Shown here: positions 18,122 through 26,988 of the stretch, in pieces
How positions within the stretch are numbered: position 1 is the first letter of the stretch
How the letters are laid out: every line of letters starts with the position of its first letter
Assembly: GCA_028699915.1 (NCBI GenBank)
Contig: JAQVTR010000006.1
Span: 1 to 58,954 of the forward strand
Length of the DNA stretch: 58,954 bases
From: Fidelibacterota bacterium
GTDB taxonomy: Bacteria > Fidelibacterota > Fidelibacteria > Fidelibacterales > Fidelibacteraceae
Direction: 5' to 3'
Position numbers and translations under genes: made by a program
Notes under the pieces: generated by a model
Seen by the model: the letters and a program-made list of their open reading frames with translations, nothing else
Databases searched by the model: none
What the model was told of the DNA's origin: nothing

Positions 18122-21100
18122 ATGAAACGACACCTTTACGCTTTTTTGCTCTTGCTGCTGACCGGCTCACTGCTGACCGCCGCTGCAGCTTACTATGAAA
18201 ACCATATTCTCTTTTCTCTGCCGCCGCAACGAGAACCGCTGACGGCGAAGGAATGCGCAAGCATGGAGACTCCGGATCCGGAATTGAACAAGCTGATCCG
18301 GAAGTTTAATGCCGTCCGGCTGGAACCCTGGATCTCCGATGCCCGTCCCGACGAACATGACGGCGACCTGTATTTGAACCGCATCTACAGATTGGTCCTC
18401 TCGCCGGATAGAACGGCATCCCCGCAGATGGCAGAGGAATTAAAACGCTCCGCACCCTCCCTTGCGCATGCCGAGCTCGAACCTATTATGCGCAAGTACG
18501 CTTTCCCGAACGATCCCGGCTATGAATACCAGTGGTTCCTGCGCAAGACCCAGGCCCTGGAAGCCTGGGAGCTCTGGGATACCGCCAACGGCGAAATGCC
18601 AGGCAGCCGGCGCATTGTCGTCGCCGTCGTCGATGACGGAGTGGAGTATACACATCCCGATCTGTGGCAAAATATCTGGATCAACCAGGATGAGATCCCC
18701 GACGGCTACCTCGCCCTGATCGACACCTCCGGTGACGGTTGGGTAACGGCGGAAGAGGCGCTGGGATTTGCGGAAGATTATAACGGGGACGGGAAGACAA
18801 ACCTGCGCGATGTGATCGCTGCGCTTTCGGACGGTGCCGACAATGACGGCGACGGCGCAAAAGACAATATTATTGGCTGGGACACCAACGCGAACGCCGG
18901 CGCTGTGGATGATGACAACAATCCCATGCCGATCAATAACAGCCACGGCACGCACGTAGCCGGACTGGTCGGTGCGGTAAGCAATAACGGTATCGGCGTG
19001 GCTTCTGCGGTTTCCCGGGTCAGCATTATGCCAATCAAAGCAACCGGGGACGAGGACTCGCAAAGTATCACTTCCGGCTACGACGGCATTCTGCACGCGG
19101 GCCGCGCCGGAGCGGACATTATCAACTGCAGCTGGGGCGGACCCGGATACAGTGAATTTGTTGAGGGGATCATCAATACCGCATACAACACCTACGGAGC
19201 CCTGATCGTCGCCGCCGCCGGGAATGGAGATGACGAAGGGAATCCCAGCGACGAATACCATTATCCTTCCGGTTATCAGAATGTCATTTCTGTGACCGCC
19301 GTCAATTCGCAGGACAAGTTTTCCTGGGCCAATTACGGTGCAGCGGATCCGGCGAATAATTTCTACGGCGTCGATATCGCCGCACCCGGCGAGAACATGT
19401 ACAGCACCTACCTGACAAAATTATCCCCGTATGCCAGCCTGAGCGGAACTTCCATGGCTTCTCCCTATACCGCCTCCTGCCTGGCGTTGATCAAATCCGT
19501 GTATCCGGACAGCTCCAACGAATGGCTCACGGCGCGACTGCTGGAGCATACGGATCCCATCGATGACATCAATCCCGCATACGCCGGCCAGCTGGGCAGC
19601 GGCCGGGTAAACATCCTCAAATCGCTGGTCTATGATCAGTGGCCCTCGCTGTCCTATTCGGATTATATCGGAAACATCGAAGCGGGAGATGCGGATACGG
19701 TGCTGAACCCGGGCGAACGCTACCGCTTTAGCATAAAACTGCAGAACGCAGCCGGCTGGATGGAAGCGGCAGCACCCAATGCAATACTGCGCACGGCACA
19801 TGCCGGGATAAGTATTATCGACAGTATCGGCACCTGGAACAACATTCCCCAGGATACGGGCTCCTATAACAGCGACGACGGTTTTATGGTCGAATTTTCG
19901 CCGCAGCTGCTGGCAGGGGAATACACCTTCGAATTGCAGCTAAAGGCAAATGAGAACAGTGAAAAACCCTATCGTAAAAGTCTTTCCTTTAACATTCCGC
20001 TCAGTTTGGACCAGCAGGGATTCCCCTTCATTACGGGGAGTTCCGTCGAGATTTCCCCGCTGTTTGCCGATCTTGATGGCGATGGATATAAGGATATTAT
20101 TTTTGCCGATAAAAGCGGGAATATCTATGCGTTGGACCACGAGGGAAGCGTCCGGGACGGCTTCCCGGTGCAGACCGGAAGTACGGTCGGCGGTCTTGCG
20201 TTGGCGGACCTGAACGGCAACGGGGATCCGGAGATCATCTGCACCTTGTTTGACAAGCAAGTCCGCGCTTATGACATCGGCGGCGCCCTTGTGTGGAAAC
20301 GGAATGTGGGCGGTTTTGTTACCGCCACTCCCGCCGTTGGCAATGTGGATGCGGATCCCGAACCGGAGATCGTATTCGGCGCCTACGATAAAAAGATCTA
20401 TGTACTGAACCATGACAGCACGGATGTCGCCGGTTTTCCCAGGGACTGCGCACAGAATATCCGCAGTGGCGTTGCCCTGGCGGACCTGAATGCTGATGGC
20501 CGGGACGAGATCGTTTATGGCGGACTTGGCGGAACACTGGATGTCATCACTGCGGACGGCAACAGTCTGCCCGGCTGGCCGCAAAGCACTTCCGGTGGGA
20601 TCGACAGCGAACCGCAGATTGTCATCAACAGCAACGGAAATGCCGTCATTCTTGCAGCCAATGATCTGGGGGATATGTATGCCTACGATACGGACGGAAC
20701 ATTGCGTTTCATGATCGACGGTATCGGCGGTATTAAAGCGTCGCCGGCGGTCTTTACCCTTGATCAGCAGCTTTACGCCGCTTATGGGACAACCGCGGGA
20801 AATATCTATTTACTGGATGTGATGAACGGTGTCACCGCTTCCGGCTGGCCGATACAGATTAGTCCGGTATACCATTCCCTGGCCGCTGCGGATGTGGGAA
20901 CGGAAAACAACGGCGCAGCGCACATACTGGTTATTGGAAACGACGGGCGGATCCGGGCTTACGAAACCCGGGCACAAGCGCTTCCGGGCTTTCCGGTCAA
21001 TATCCGCTATCTTTCCAAATCCGGCCTTGCGGTCACGGATATTGACAATGACGGCGATAATGAAATGATCTGTGGCAGCTATTCGGGAATTTCGGTGATC

Positions 21101-21478
21101 GATCTGAAGGGCTCTGCCGGCGAAATCGCCTGGCCCATGCACCGCGGAAATACGCAGCGCAGCGGCGCCGTCAGTCTGATCTACTCGGCAATTGCGGAAA
21201 CGGAGCTCCCGGATTTTGACATCCGGCTGATCGGGAATTATCCCAACCCTTTCAATCCCCGGACAAGCGTGAATTTCCGCGTATCGCGGCAGGATCCCGT
21301 GGAGCTGCGGATCTTCAGCCTCAACGGAAGGCAGATCCTGCGGCAGACACTGCAGGAACCCCGGCCGGGCATAAACGAAATGCATATCGACATGAGCGCT
21401 TATTCCAGCGGTATCTATCTTTATTCCCTGACACAGAAAGACCGCACACAAACGGGAAAAATGGCCTTTTTGAAATAA
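18122..21478 (+). CDS. Subtilisin-like (S8) surface protease with propeller and T9SS sorting domain
   Basis: This 1118-residue protein has a signal peptide and a propeptide-like region (about 30-140). The S8 triad is visible as Asp171 (AVVDDGVEYTHPDL), His275 (NSHGTHVAGLVGA) and Ser444 (SGTSMASPYTASC). Between Asp and His lies an insert with EF-hand-like calcium loops at 201-212 (DTSGDGWVTAEE), 219-230 (DYNGDGKTNLRD) and about 237-249. After the protease, about 640-1020 is an FG-GAP/VCBS or PQQ-like propeller with repeated ADLDGDG and ADLNGNG motifs. The end (about 1035-1118) is a T9SS domain with YPNPFNPRTSV and SSGIYLYSL. It likely digests extracellular protein at the cell surface and needs calcium. 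It is a single-gene unit. Confidence 0.92.
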   Translation: MKRHLYAFLLLLLTGSLLTAAAAYYENHILFSLPPQREPLTAKECASMETPDPELNKLIRKFNAVRLEPWISDARPDEHDGDLYLNRIYRLVLSPDRTASPQMAEELKRSAPSLAHAELEPIMRKYAFPNDPGYEYQWFLRKTQALEAWELWDTANGEMPGSRRIVVAVVDDGVEYTHPDLWQNIWINQDEIPDGYLALIDTSGDGWVTAEEALGFAEDYNGDGKTNLRDVIAALSDGADNDGDGAKDNIIGWDTNANAGAVDDDNNPMPINNSHGTHVAGLVGAVSNNGIGVASAVSRVSIMPIKATGDEDSQSITSGYDGILHAGRAGADIINCSWGGPGYSEFVEGIINTAYNTYGALIVAAAGNGDDEGNPSDEYHYPSGYQNVISVTAVNSQDKFSWANYGAADPANNFYGVDIAAPGENMYSTYLTKLSPYASLSGTSMASPYTASCLALIKSVYPDSSNEWLTARLLEHTDPIDDINPAYAGQLGSGRVNILKSLVYDQWPSLSYSDYIGNIEAGDADTVLNPGERYRFSIKLQNAAGWMEAAAPNAILRTAHAGISIIDSIGTWNNIPQDTGSYNSDDGFMVEFSPQLLAGEYTFELQLKANENSEKPYRKSLSFNIPLSLDQQGFPFITGSSVEISPLFADLDGDGYKDIIFADKSGNIYALDHEGSVRDGFPVQTGSTVGGLALADLNGNGDPEIICTLFDKQVRAYDIGGALVWKRNVGGFVTATPAVGNVDADPEPEIVFGAYDKKIYVLNHDSTDVAGFPRDCAQNIRSGVALADLNADGRDEIVYGGLGGTLDVITADGNSLPGWPQSTSGGIDSEPQIVINSNGNAVILAANDLGDMYAYDTDGTLRFMIDGIGGIKASPAVFTLDQQLYAAYGTTAGNIYLLDVMNGVTASGWPIQISPVYHSLAAADVGTENNGAAHILVIGNDGRIRAYETRAQALPGFPVNIRYLSKSGLAVTDIDNDGDNEMICGSYSGISVIDLKGSAGEIAWPMHRGNTQRSGAVSLIYSAIAETELPDFDIRLIGNYPNPFNPRTSVNFRVSRQDPVELRIFSLNGRQILRQTLQEPRPGINEMHIDMSAYSSGIYLYSLTQKDRTQTGKMAFLK

Positions 21479-21550
21479 GGTGAAATTTGTATGCAGGGAT
21501 CCGGCATTCATGTTTCCGGTATGCAAATATCTTCACAGACGTTTTACTTC

Positions 21551-21579
21551 TTGCAAAACAAGGGCTTTCGTTTTATAAT
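21551..21579 (+). promoter_or_regulatory. Sigma-70-like promoter of tRNA-Val
   Basis: TTGCAA (21551-21556), a 17-bp spacer and a perfect TATAAT (21574-21579) place the start about 10 nt before the tRNA. This shows that classical -35/-10 promoters are used in this genome. Confidence 0.68.
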
Positions 21580-21596
21580 ATCCCGCTTGAAATTCC

Positions 21597-21671
21597 GGGC
21601 GCTTAGCTCAGCTGGTTTAGAGCACCTGCCTTACAAGCAGGGGGTCGGGGGTTCGAGTCCCTCAGCGCCCA
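21597..21671 (+). tRNA. tRNA-Val (anticodon TAC)
   Basis: The 75-nt cloverleaf has acceptor GGGCGCT/AGCGCCC, D stem GCTC/GAGC, anticodon stem CCTGC/GCAGG with loop CTTACAA, and a T arm with GTTCGAGT-type loop. The anticodon TAC reads valine codons. The 3' CCA is not encoded. Confidence 0.97.
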
Positions 21672-21689
21672 CTTCCCATTGTCCAACCC

Positions 21690-21709
21690 GCCCTTTGCCG
21701 GCAAAGGGC
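21690..21709. other. Perfect 20-bp palindrome between tRNA-Val and the minus-strand gene
   Basis: GCCCTTTGCC (21690-21699) is followed directly by its reverse complement. It lies between two converging transcription units, tRNA-Val and the gene at 21737-22405, where a shared terminator is expected, but neither side has a T run. It may be an unusual terminator or a protein-binding site. Confidence 0.5.
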
Positions 21710-21736
21710 AATGATTTATCATCGAAATGAAATTTG

Positions 21737-22405
21737 CTATTTCAGGTAAAGCAGTTTTTGTGTGGTCGCCGGAAATCCATCGACTTTTAGAACGGCCAGA
21801 TAAACCCCGGCCGGGAATTCTGCGGCATTCCAGATCAGCAAGGTGTTTTCCGGACCCGTGCCGGCGCTCCGGAAACGCATGATCCTTTCCCCGCGAAGAC
21901 TATAGATATCGATCCCGATGTTTTTTCCGCCGGGATTATTAAAAGAAAGCTTCACCTCGGGATTGAAGGGATTGGGAAAGGCTTCGAATGCAAAATCGAG
22001 GGGAAAAAGTTTTTTAACACCGGTACCGGAGAGGCAAATGCAAAGACTGTCCAAACGTCCGATATTGCTGGCGATATCGACACCGGAAAGACGGTAATGG
22101 TAGCATTCGCCCACACGGACCGAAGAATCGATGTACGAATAATCCGTCCGGTAACTGACGCTGCCCGGACTGCGCAAGTCGTCATTGTGCAGATAATCGT
22201 TCAAAGCCTCCCAGGCGGCGAGGGAATCGCTTTTTCGTTCTAGTATAAAGCCCTGATTCGCCGTTTCGCTGGAAGTTGCCCAGTCCAGACGTACGCGATC
22301 CGCTTCCTGCAATGCTTCCAAACCCAGAAATTCCACCGCAGAAAAGGCGGGGATTAGCGGGAGTAAAAGCATTAAACAAGAGAACAGGGCGGATTTTTTA
22401 TACAT
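21737..22405 (-). CDS. Small secreted protein with T9SS sorting domain
   Basis: This 222-residue protein is the only confident minus-strand gene. It has a signal peptide (MYKKSALFSCLMLLLPLIPAFSA) and AAAGGTG just upstream. Residues about 24-130 form a fibronectin-III-like module of the kind often found before sorting domains (VRLDWATSSETANQGFILER, ECYHYRLSGVD). About 140-222 is the sorting domain: AFPNPFNPEVKLSF, SLRGERIMRF, PAGVYLAVL and the tail KLLYLK. It therefore consists of one adaptor-like module plus the export tag, with no separate catalytic domain; function unknown. It is divergent from transketolase across a 139-nt spacer. Confidence 0.82.
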   Translation of the reverse strand: MYKKSALFSCLMLLLPLIPAFSAVEFLGLEALQEADRVRLDWATSSETANQGFILERKSDSLAAWEALNDYLHNDDLRSPGSVSYRTDYSYIDSSVRVGECYHYRLSGVDIASNIGRLDSLCICLSGTGVKKLFPLDFAFEAFPNPFNPEVKLSFNNPGGKNIGIDIYSLRGERIMRFRSAGTGPENTLLIWNAAEFPAGVYLAVLKVDGFPATTQKLLYLK

Positions 22406-22544
22406 CGGTCACCTTTGATATAACGATAATTTATTGTTCCCGCCCTGGGATATCAAGGCTTTATTTTCTTCCCCCGCCTGAAAAGGTGTTTTAAAAGAGC
22501 AGGAATCATCATAAATTAAGTCCGTGAAAAGCGGAGTAACGATC

Positions 22545-24542
22545 ATGTTAAAACAAACAGCGGATACCTTACGCCTGTTAGCGGCGGATATGGTGGAAAA
22601 AGCCAATTCCGGGCATCCCGGACTTCCCATGGGAATGGCAGACTGCGCTGCGGTACTCTGGACCCGCATCCTGGTTTATGATCCCGAAGATCCCGAATGG
22701 CCGGGACGCGACCGTTTTGTGCTGTCCGGCGGACACGGATCGGCCCTCTTATATGCGCTATTGCATCTGGCCGGGTATGATATGCCGCTTTCCGAGCTGA
22801 AAGCTTTCCGCCAGTGGGGATCCAAAACACCCGGGCATCCCGAATGTGATATTCCCGGAGTGGAGACTACCACCGGACCGCTGGGGCAGGGCTTTGCGAA
22901 TGCGGTGGGTATGGCGCTTGCCGCCAGGATCGCGGCGGAACAATGGAACGATAAAAAGCATGTCCTCTTCGGCGAGCATTATGTTTACTGCTTTTGCACG
23001 GACGGAGATCTGATGGAGGGGATCAGCCACGAGGCCGCATCGCTGGCGGGGCATCTGGGCCTGGGGAAACTAATCTGTATCTATGACAGCAACCGGATTA
23101 CCATTGATGGAAAAACGGACCAGACCTTTAGCGAAGATGTCAACATGCGTTTTAAGGCGTACGGATGGCAGGTGATCGATATCGACGGACACGATCACCG
23201 GCAGATCGAACAGGCGGTCCGCGGCGCACAAAAAGAAAAAGGGCGCCCCACGCTGATCATTGCAAAAACCCACATAGGTTACGGCAGTCCGAATAAACAG
23301 GACAGTTCCGCCGCGCACGGAGCTCCGCTGGGTGCAGAAGAACTGCTGGCGACAAAACGCGCACTGGGCTTTCCCGAAACAGAAACTTTTTACATTCCCG
23401 ACAAAGTCCGCGATCATGTTGCAGACTACGTAAAAAAGGTCAAAAAAATACATCTCAAATGGCAAAAGGATTTTTCCGGCTGGAAGAAAAAGAATCCGGA
23501 GATCTATGAGGCATACCGCCGTCAGACCGAAAAAGAACTCCCGGCGCACCTTGAGGAAACATTGCTGCAGTACCGTTCTGCAAAGGCCAATTCCACCCGT
23601 GCGCATTCCGGTTACCTCTTGCAGGAACTGGCCAGGCAGATCCCGGGTCTGATCGGCGGTTCCGCGGACCTGGCGGCCTCCAATCTGACCATGATCAAGG
23701 AGGGCGGACGCCTTGAGCGTACAAATTTCGGCGGCAGGAACATTTTTTATGGGATCCGCGAATTTGGCATGGGCGCCCTGATGAACGGCATGGCCCTTTA
23801 CGGCAGCGGACTGATCCCCTTTGGCGGAACCTTTCTGGTCTTTTCGGATTACATGCGTTCCTCCCTGCGTTTGGCAGCCATTATGAAACAGCAGGTGATC
23901 TTTGTCTTTACGCACGACAGCATTTTCGTCGGTGAGGACGGACCCACCCACCAGCCGGTGGAGCAACTGATGTCCCTGCGTCTGATCCCCGGTCTGAAGG
24001 TGCTGCGGCCGGCGGACGAAACGGAGACCGCCCAGGCCTGGCTGGCGGCGCTGCGCCGCAAAGACGGTCCGAGCGCCCTGGTCCTGACCCGGCAAAAATG
24101 TCCCGATCTGCATTCGGACGGCAATGCTGACCCCGATTTTGACAAAGGCGCCTATATCTTAAAAAACAGCTCCGGACAGCCGGGACTGATCATTGCCGCC
24201 TCCGGATCGGAGCTGGGAATTGCTTTGGAAGCCGCGGAAAAACTGGAAAGGGAAGGCCTTGCCGTACGGGTTCTTTCGGTACCCTCACTGGAAACATTCC
24301 TGCGGCAGGACAAGGGCTACCGCGAACGGCTGATCCCGCCGGGCAGGACCCCGCTGGTCAGTGTGGAAGCGGGCGTAAGCCTGGGCTGGGATGCACTCGC
24401 GAAAAACCCGCAGCTCTGCGTGGGCTTAGACCATTTCGGCGCATCGGCGCCCCAAGCGGTGCTTGCCGAAAAATACGGATTGACCGCCGAAGCGCTGTAC
24501 GGCAAGATCAAGGCGTGGCTTGAAGACGGTGAAAATAAATAA
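22545..24542 (+). CDS. tkt: Transketolase
   Basis: The 665-residue protein catalyses two-carbon transfer in the non-oxidative pentose phosphate pathway, using thiamine diphosphate. The N-terminus TADTLRLLAADMVEKANSGH is the family start. The cofactor motif is seen as GDLMEG around residues 154-159 followed by Asn183 (YDSNRITIDG). The pyrimidine-binding and C-terminal domains are complete (EDGPTHQPVEQLMSLR, LGWDAL). A GTG at 22524 in frame would add seven residues, but GGAG at 22533-22536 sits 8 nt before ATG 22545, so the ATG is chosen. The gene is alone, followed by tRNA-Thr; no partner pentose phosphate genes are in the window. Confidence 0.96.
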   Translation: MLKQTADTLRLLAADMVEKANSGHPGLPMGMADCAAVLWTRILVYDPEDPEWPGRDRFVLSGGHGSALLYALLHLAGYDMPLSELKAFRQWGSKTPGHPECDIPGVETTTGPLGQGFANAVGMALAARIAAEQWNDKKHVLFGEHYVYCFCTDGDLMEGISHEAASLAGHLGLGKLICIYDSNRITIDGKTDQTFSEDVNMRFKAYGWQVIDIDGHDHRQIEQAVRGAQKEKGRPTLIIAKTHIGYGSPNKQDSSAAHGAPLGAEELLATKRALGFPETETFYIPDKVRDHVADYVKKVKKIHLKWQKDFSGWKKKNPEIYEAYRRQTEKELPAHLEETLLQYRSAKANSTRAHSGYLLQELARQIPGLIGGSADLAASNLTMIKEGGRLERTNFGGRNIFYGIREFGMGALMNGMALYGSGLIPFGGTFLVFSDYMRSSLRLAAIMKQQVIFVFTHDSIFVGEDGPTHQPVEQLMSLRLIPGLKVLRPADETETAQAWLAALRRKDGPSALVLTRQKCPDLHSDGNADPDFDKGAYILKNSSGQPGLIIAASGSELGIALEAAEKLEREGLAVRVLSVPSLETFLRQDKGYRERLIPPGRTPLVSVEAGVSLGWDALAKNPQLCVGLDHFGASAPQAVLAEKYGLTAEALYGKIKAWLEDGENK

Positions 24543-24574
24543 GTTTAGAAAATTTATGTTTTTTTCGCGGAAGA

Positions 24575-24585
24575 TAGTATATTAA
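24575..24585 (+). promoter_or_regulatory. Possible -10 element of tRNA-Thr (and mreB)
   Basis: TAGTATATTAA contains TATATT at 24578-24583, 12 nt before the tRNA. The same 11-mer occurs before ftsH (33888-33898). No convincing -35 is seen. Confidence 0.35.
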
Positions 24586-24595
24586 TGAGCTTAAT

Positions 24596-24669
24596 GCCAC
24601 CTTAGCTCAGCTGGTAGCAGCGACGCTTTCGTAAAGCGTAGGTCGCCGGTTCGAATCCGGCAGGTGGCT
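24596..24669 (+). tRNA. tRNA-Thr (anticodon CGT)
   Basis: The 74-nt cloverleaf has acceptor GCCACCT/AGGTGGC, anticodon stem ACGCT/AGCGT with loop TTCGTAA, and T arm GCCGG/CCGGC. The anticodon CGT reads ACG. The D stem is irregular: GCTC faces CAGC, so one of four pairs (C-C) is broken. CCA is not encoded. It lies only 22 nt before mreB. Confidence 0.94.
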
Positions 24670-24691
24670 CGTCTAAAATTGAGGACCCGAT

Positions 24692-25699
24692 ATGAGTATG
24701 TTCAAATGGTTAAACAGCGATATTGCAATAGATCTCGGGACGGCGAATACCCTGATTTTTATGCGGGGGCAGGGCATTGTGATCAATGAGCCGTCCATTG
24801 TGTCAAAATCGACCAAGACCGGCAAGATCATTGCGGTCGGCAATGAAGCCCGTGAAATGATGGGCCGCACGCACCCGAATATCGCGACCATCCGTCCGAT
24901 GAAAGACGGGGTGATCGCGGATTTTGAAATGACCGACGGAATGCTGCAGGGTTTTATCAAAAAGATCCAGCTTTCGCGTTTTGCCCGGCCCAAGATCGTG
25001 ATCTGCGTACCCTCCGGCATTACGGAAGTGGAAAAACGCGCGGTACAGGAAAGCGCCGAACGTGCAAATGCCAGCCGGGTCTACCTGATCGAGGAACCGG
25101 TCGCCGCGGCGATCGGCATCGGCATTGATATCAGCAAGCCGATCGGGAGTATGATCGTCGATATCGGCGGCGGAACCACCGAGATCGCAGTGCTTGCCCT
25201 GAACGGCGTGGTGGCAAAGGAATCCATCCGGGTTGCCGGGGATGAAATGAACAACGCCATTGTACATTATTTTCGCGGCAAACATAACCTGCTGATCGGA
25301 GAACGGACCGCCGAAGAGATCAAAAAAGCGGTCGGTTCGGCGATCCCGATGGATGAAAAGATCATCGCGGTCAAAGGCCGCAATCTTCTTACCGGTATTC
25401 CGCGGACGGTGGAAGTGGACGCCAACGATGTATCCGAATGTTTGCAAAAGACCATTGAAATGATGATCGCGGCCATCAAACGCACTTTAGAGCATACGCC
25501 GCCCGAACTTTCGGCGGATATTATGGACCGGGGCATCATTCTGACCGGCGGCGGTTCACTGTTGAACGGACTGGACGAACGGGTGCGGCGTGAAACCAAT
25601 TTGCCGGTGATGATCGCCGACGAGCCGCTGCTCTCCGTGGCCAAAGGCACCGGAAAGGTTCTGGAAAACCTTGAAAACTATATTGATATCCTGTTGTAG
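24692..25699 (+). CDS. mreB: Rod-shape actin homologue MreB
   Basis: This 335-residue protein has the usual MreB length. It begins FKWLNSDIAIDLGTANTLIF (phosphate-1 motif), with the N-terminal amphipathic start typical of membrane-bound MreB. The phosphate-2 motif is MIVDIGGGTTEIAVLALNGVV and the C-terminal adenosine motif is GIILTGGGSLLNGLDERV. It polymerises under the inner membrane and guides sidewall peptidoglycan synthesis. GAGG at 24681-24684 serves as ribosome site. It is the first gene of mreB-mreC-mreD-mrdA-rodA and directly abuts mreC. It may share a transcript with tRNA-Thr. Confidence 0.98.
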   Translation: MSMFKWLNSDIAIDLGTANTLIFMRGQGIVINEPSIVSKSTKTGKIIAVGNEAREMMGRTHPNIATIRPMKDGVIADFEMTDGMLQGFIKKIQLSRFARPKIVICVPSGITEVEKRAVQESAERANASRVYLIEEPVAAAIGIGIDISKPIGSMIVDIGGGTTEIAVLALNGVVAKESIRVAGDEMNNAIVHYFRGKHNLLIGERTAEEIKKAVGSAIPMDEKIIAVKGRNLLTGIPRTVEVDANDVSECLQKTIEMMIAAIKRTLEHTPPELSADIMDRGIILTGGGSLLNGLDERVRRETNLPVMIADEPLLSVAKGTGKVLENLENYIDILL

Positions 25700-26491
25700 A
25701 TGCTGAGCAAACTATATGACTTCATTATTCGCAAACACCTGGAGATATTGACCGTCATTTTTGTGGGTGTCTCCCTTCTTCTCTTATCCCGTACGGAAAA
25801 TCACGTCGTTCTGGTCCTGCAGACGCGCTGGCAGGATTTTACCAGCGTCATCAAAAAACCGCTGATCGAACAGGAGCACAAGCGCCGCGTGATGGAAGAA
25901 AACCGGCAGCTGCGCAAAGATGTCTTCCTGCTGAAACGGGAACTGGCGCAAGCACAGAGCCTGATGATGGAAAACCAGCGCTTGCGGGACATGCTGGGTT
26001 TCCGGGATACCAGCAAATACGAGCTTTTGCCGGCACTGATCGTGTATAAGGGATTTAAGGACGGCACCAATATCATTACGCTAAACCGGGGAAAACGCGA
26101 TAATGTGAAAGAAAATTCTGTGATCGTGAATAAAGAGGGGCTGGTCGGACGCGTAATCGCGGTGGGCAATCGCAGCAGTCTGGCCGGCATGATCGCCGAG
26201 CCGGAGGCCCGTCTGAGCATATGCATCAATCCCGTGCGGGTTTACGGTATCCTGAAATGGCATCACGGAAACATCTTTGTGATCGACGATATTCCGACCA
26301 GTGTTGATGTACGTGAAGGCTGGACGGTAATGACATCCGGACTTTCGGAGATCTATCCGGAGAATATCCCCGTAGGACGAATCACCAAAGTGACGTCTTC
26401 GGAAAACGGTTTTACTTATCTGATCGAAGGCGAGTATTTTGTACCTTTTAAAAATTTACGGGAAGTGTTTATATTCATTCATGATCGTTAA
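25700..26491 (+). CDS. mreC: Rod-shape determining protein MreC
   Basis: This 263-residue protein starts at the base after the mreB stop. It has one N-terminal membrane anchor (about 13-32), a coiled coil (about 55-95, EENRQLRKDVFLLKRELAQA) and a periplasmic double beta-barrel (INKEGLVGRVI-like segment VNKEGLVGRVIAV, then VYGILKWHHGN and EIYPENIPVGRITKV). MreC links MreB to the PBP2-RodA synthase in the periplasm. Its end overlaps mreD by 11 nt. Confidence 0.95.
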   Translation: MLSKLYDFIIRKHLEILTVIFVGVSLLLLSRTENHVVLVLQTRWQDFTSVIKKPLIEQEHKRRVMEENRQLRKDVFLLKRELAQAQSLMMENQRLRDMLGFRDTSKYELLPALIVYKGFKDGTNIITLNRGKRDNVKENSVIVNKEGLVGRVIAVGNRSSLAGMIAEPEARLSICINPVRVYGILKWHHGNIFVIDDIPTSVDVREGWTVMTSGLSEIYPENIPVGRITKVTSSENGFTYLIEGEYFVPFKNLREVFIFIHDR

Positions 26492-26975
26492 CGAAAAAAA
26501 ATCATCGCTTATTCTGTACCCGCTGCTAAGCCTGCTATTCCTCATTGGGATCATTTTCAACGATTTTATCGGAATTGCCGGGATACGTCCCGACATTCTG
26601 CTGGTTTTTCTTTTCGTTATCGCGCTGCGCGAAAGTTCACTGATTGCCATCATTGCGGCTTTTTGCTTCGGATTGCTGCAGGAACTCGTGCTTCCCGGCG
26701 CACTGCTTTACTGGGGTCTGTCTCCCCTGGCAAAGACACTGCTCGTTTTTACGCTTTTAAAAACCTTGCCGCTGATCCTCCGTTCGCAAAAACTCGTTTT
26801 CTTTATCAGCCTCTTCGGCCTGATCTTTGTGTATTATCTGTTTTACAATCTGCTTTACTATGCCGGTTTTATCAACTGGCTGACCGTGATTTACCGCTAT
26901 ACCGTTCCGGAAAGCGCGTACACCTTTCTGATTTTGATGCTGGTCCACATGATATTTCCCCTGCGTGAAAAATAA
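26481..26975 (+). CDS. mreD: Rod-shape determining protein MreD
   Basis: This 164-residue protein is almost wholly hydrophobic with about five membrane spans and has the MreD signature region GIRPDILLVFLFVIALRESS. The ATG at 26481 (MIVNEKKSS) overlaps the mreC end by 11 nt. A TTG at 26439 would extend it by 14 residues into mreC, without reason. No strong ribosome site is visible, so translation is probably coupled to mreC. It is an integral inner-membrane part of the elongasome. Confidence 0.9.
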   Translation: MIVNEKKSSLILYPLLSLLFLIGIIFNDFIGIAGIRPDILLVFLFVIALRESSLIAIIAAFCFGLLQELVLPGALLYWGLSPLAKTLLVFTLLKTLPLILRSQKLVFFISLFGLIFVYYLFYNLLYYAGFINWLTVIYRYTVPESAYTFLILMLVHMIFPLREK

Positions 26976-26988
26976 GGGGGGACCGGGA

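Noticed and set aside
21690-21709. Palindrome as a standard terminator for tRNA-Val
   Set aside because: No T run follows on either strand, so it is listed only as an unexplained palindrome.
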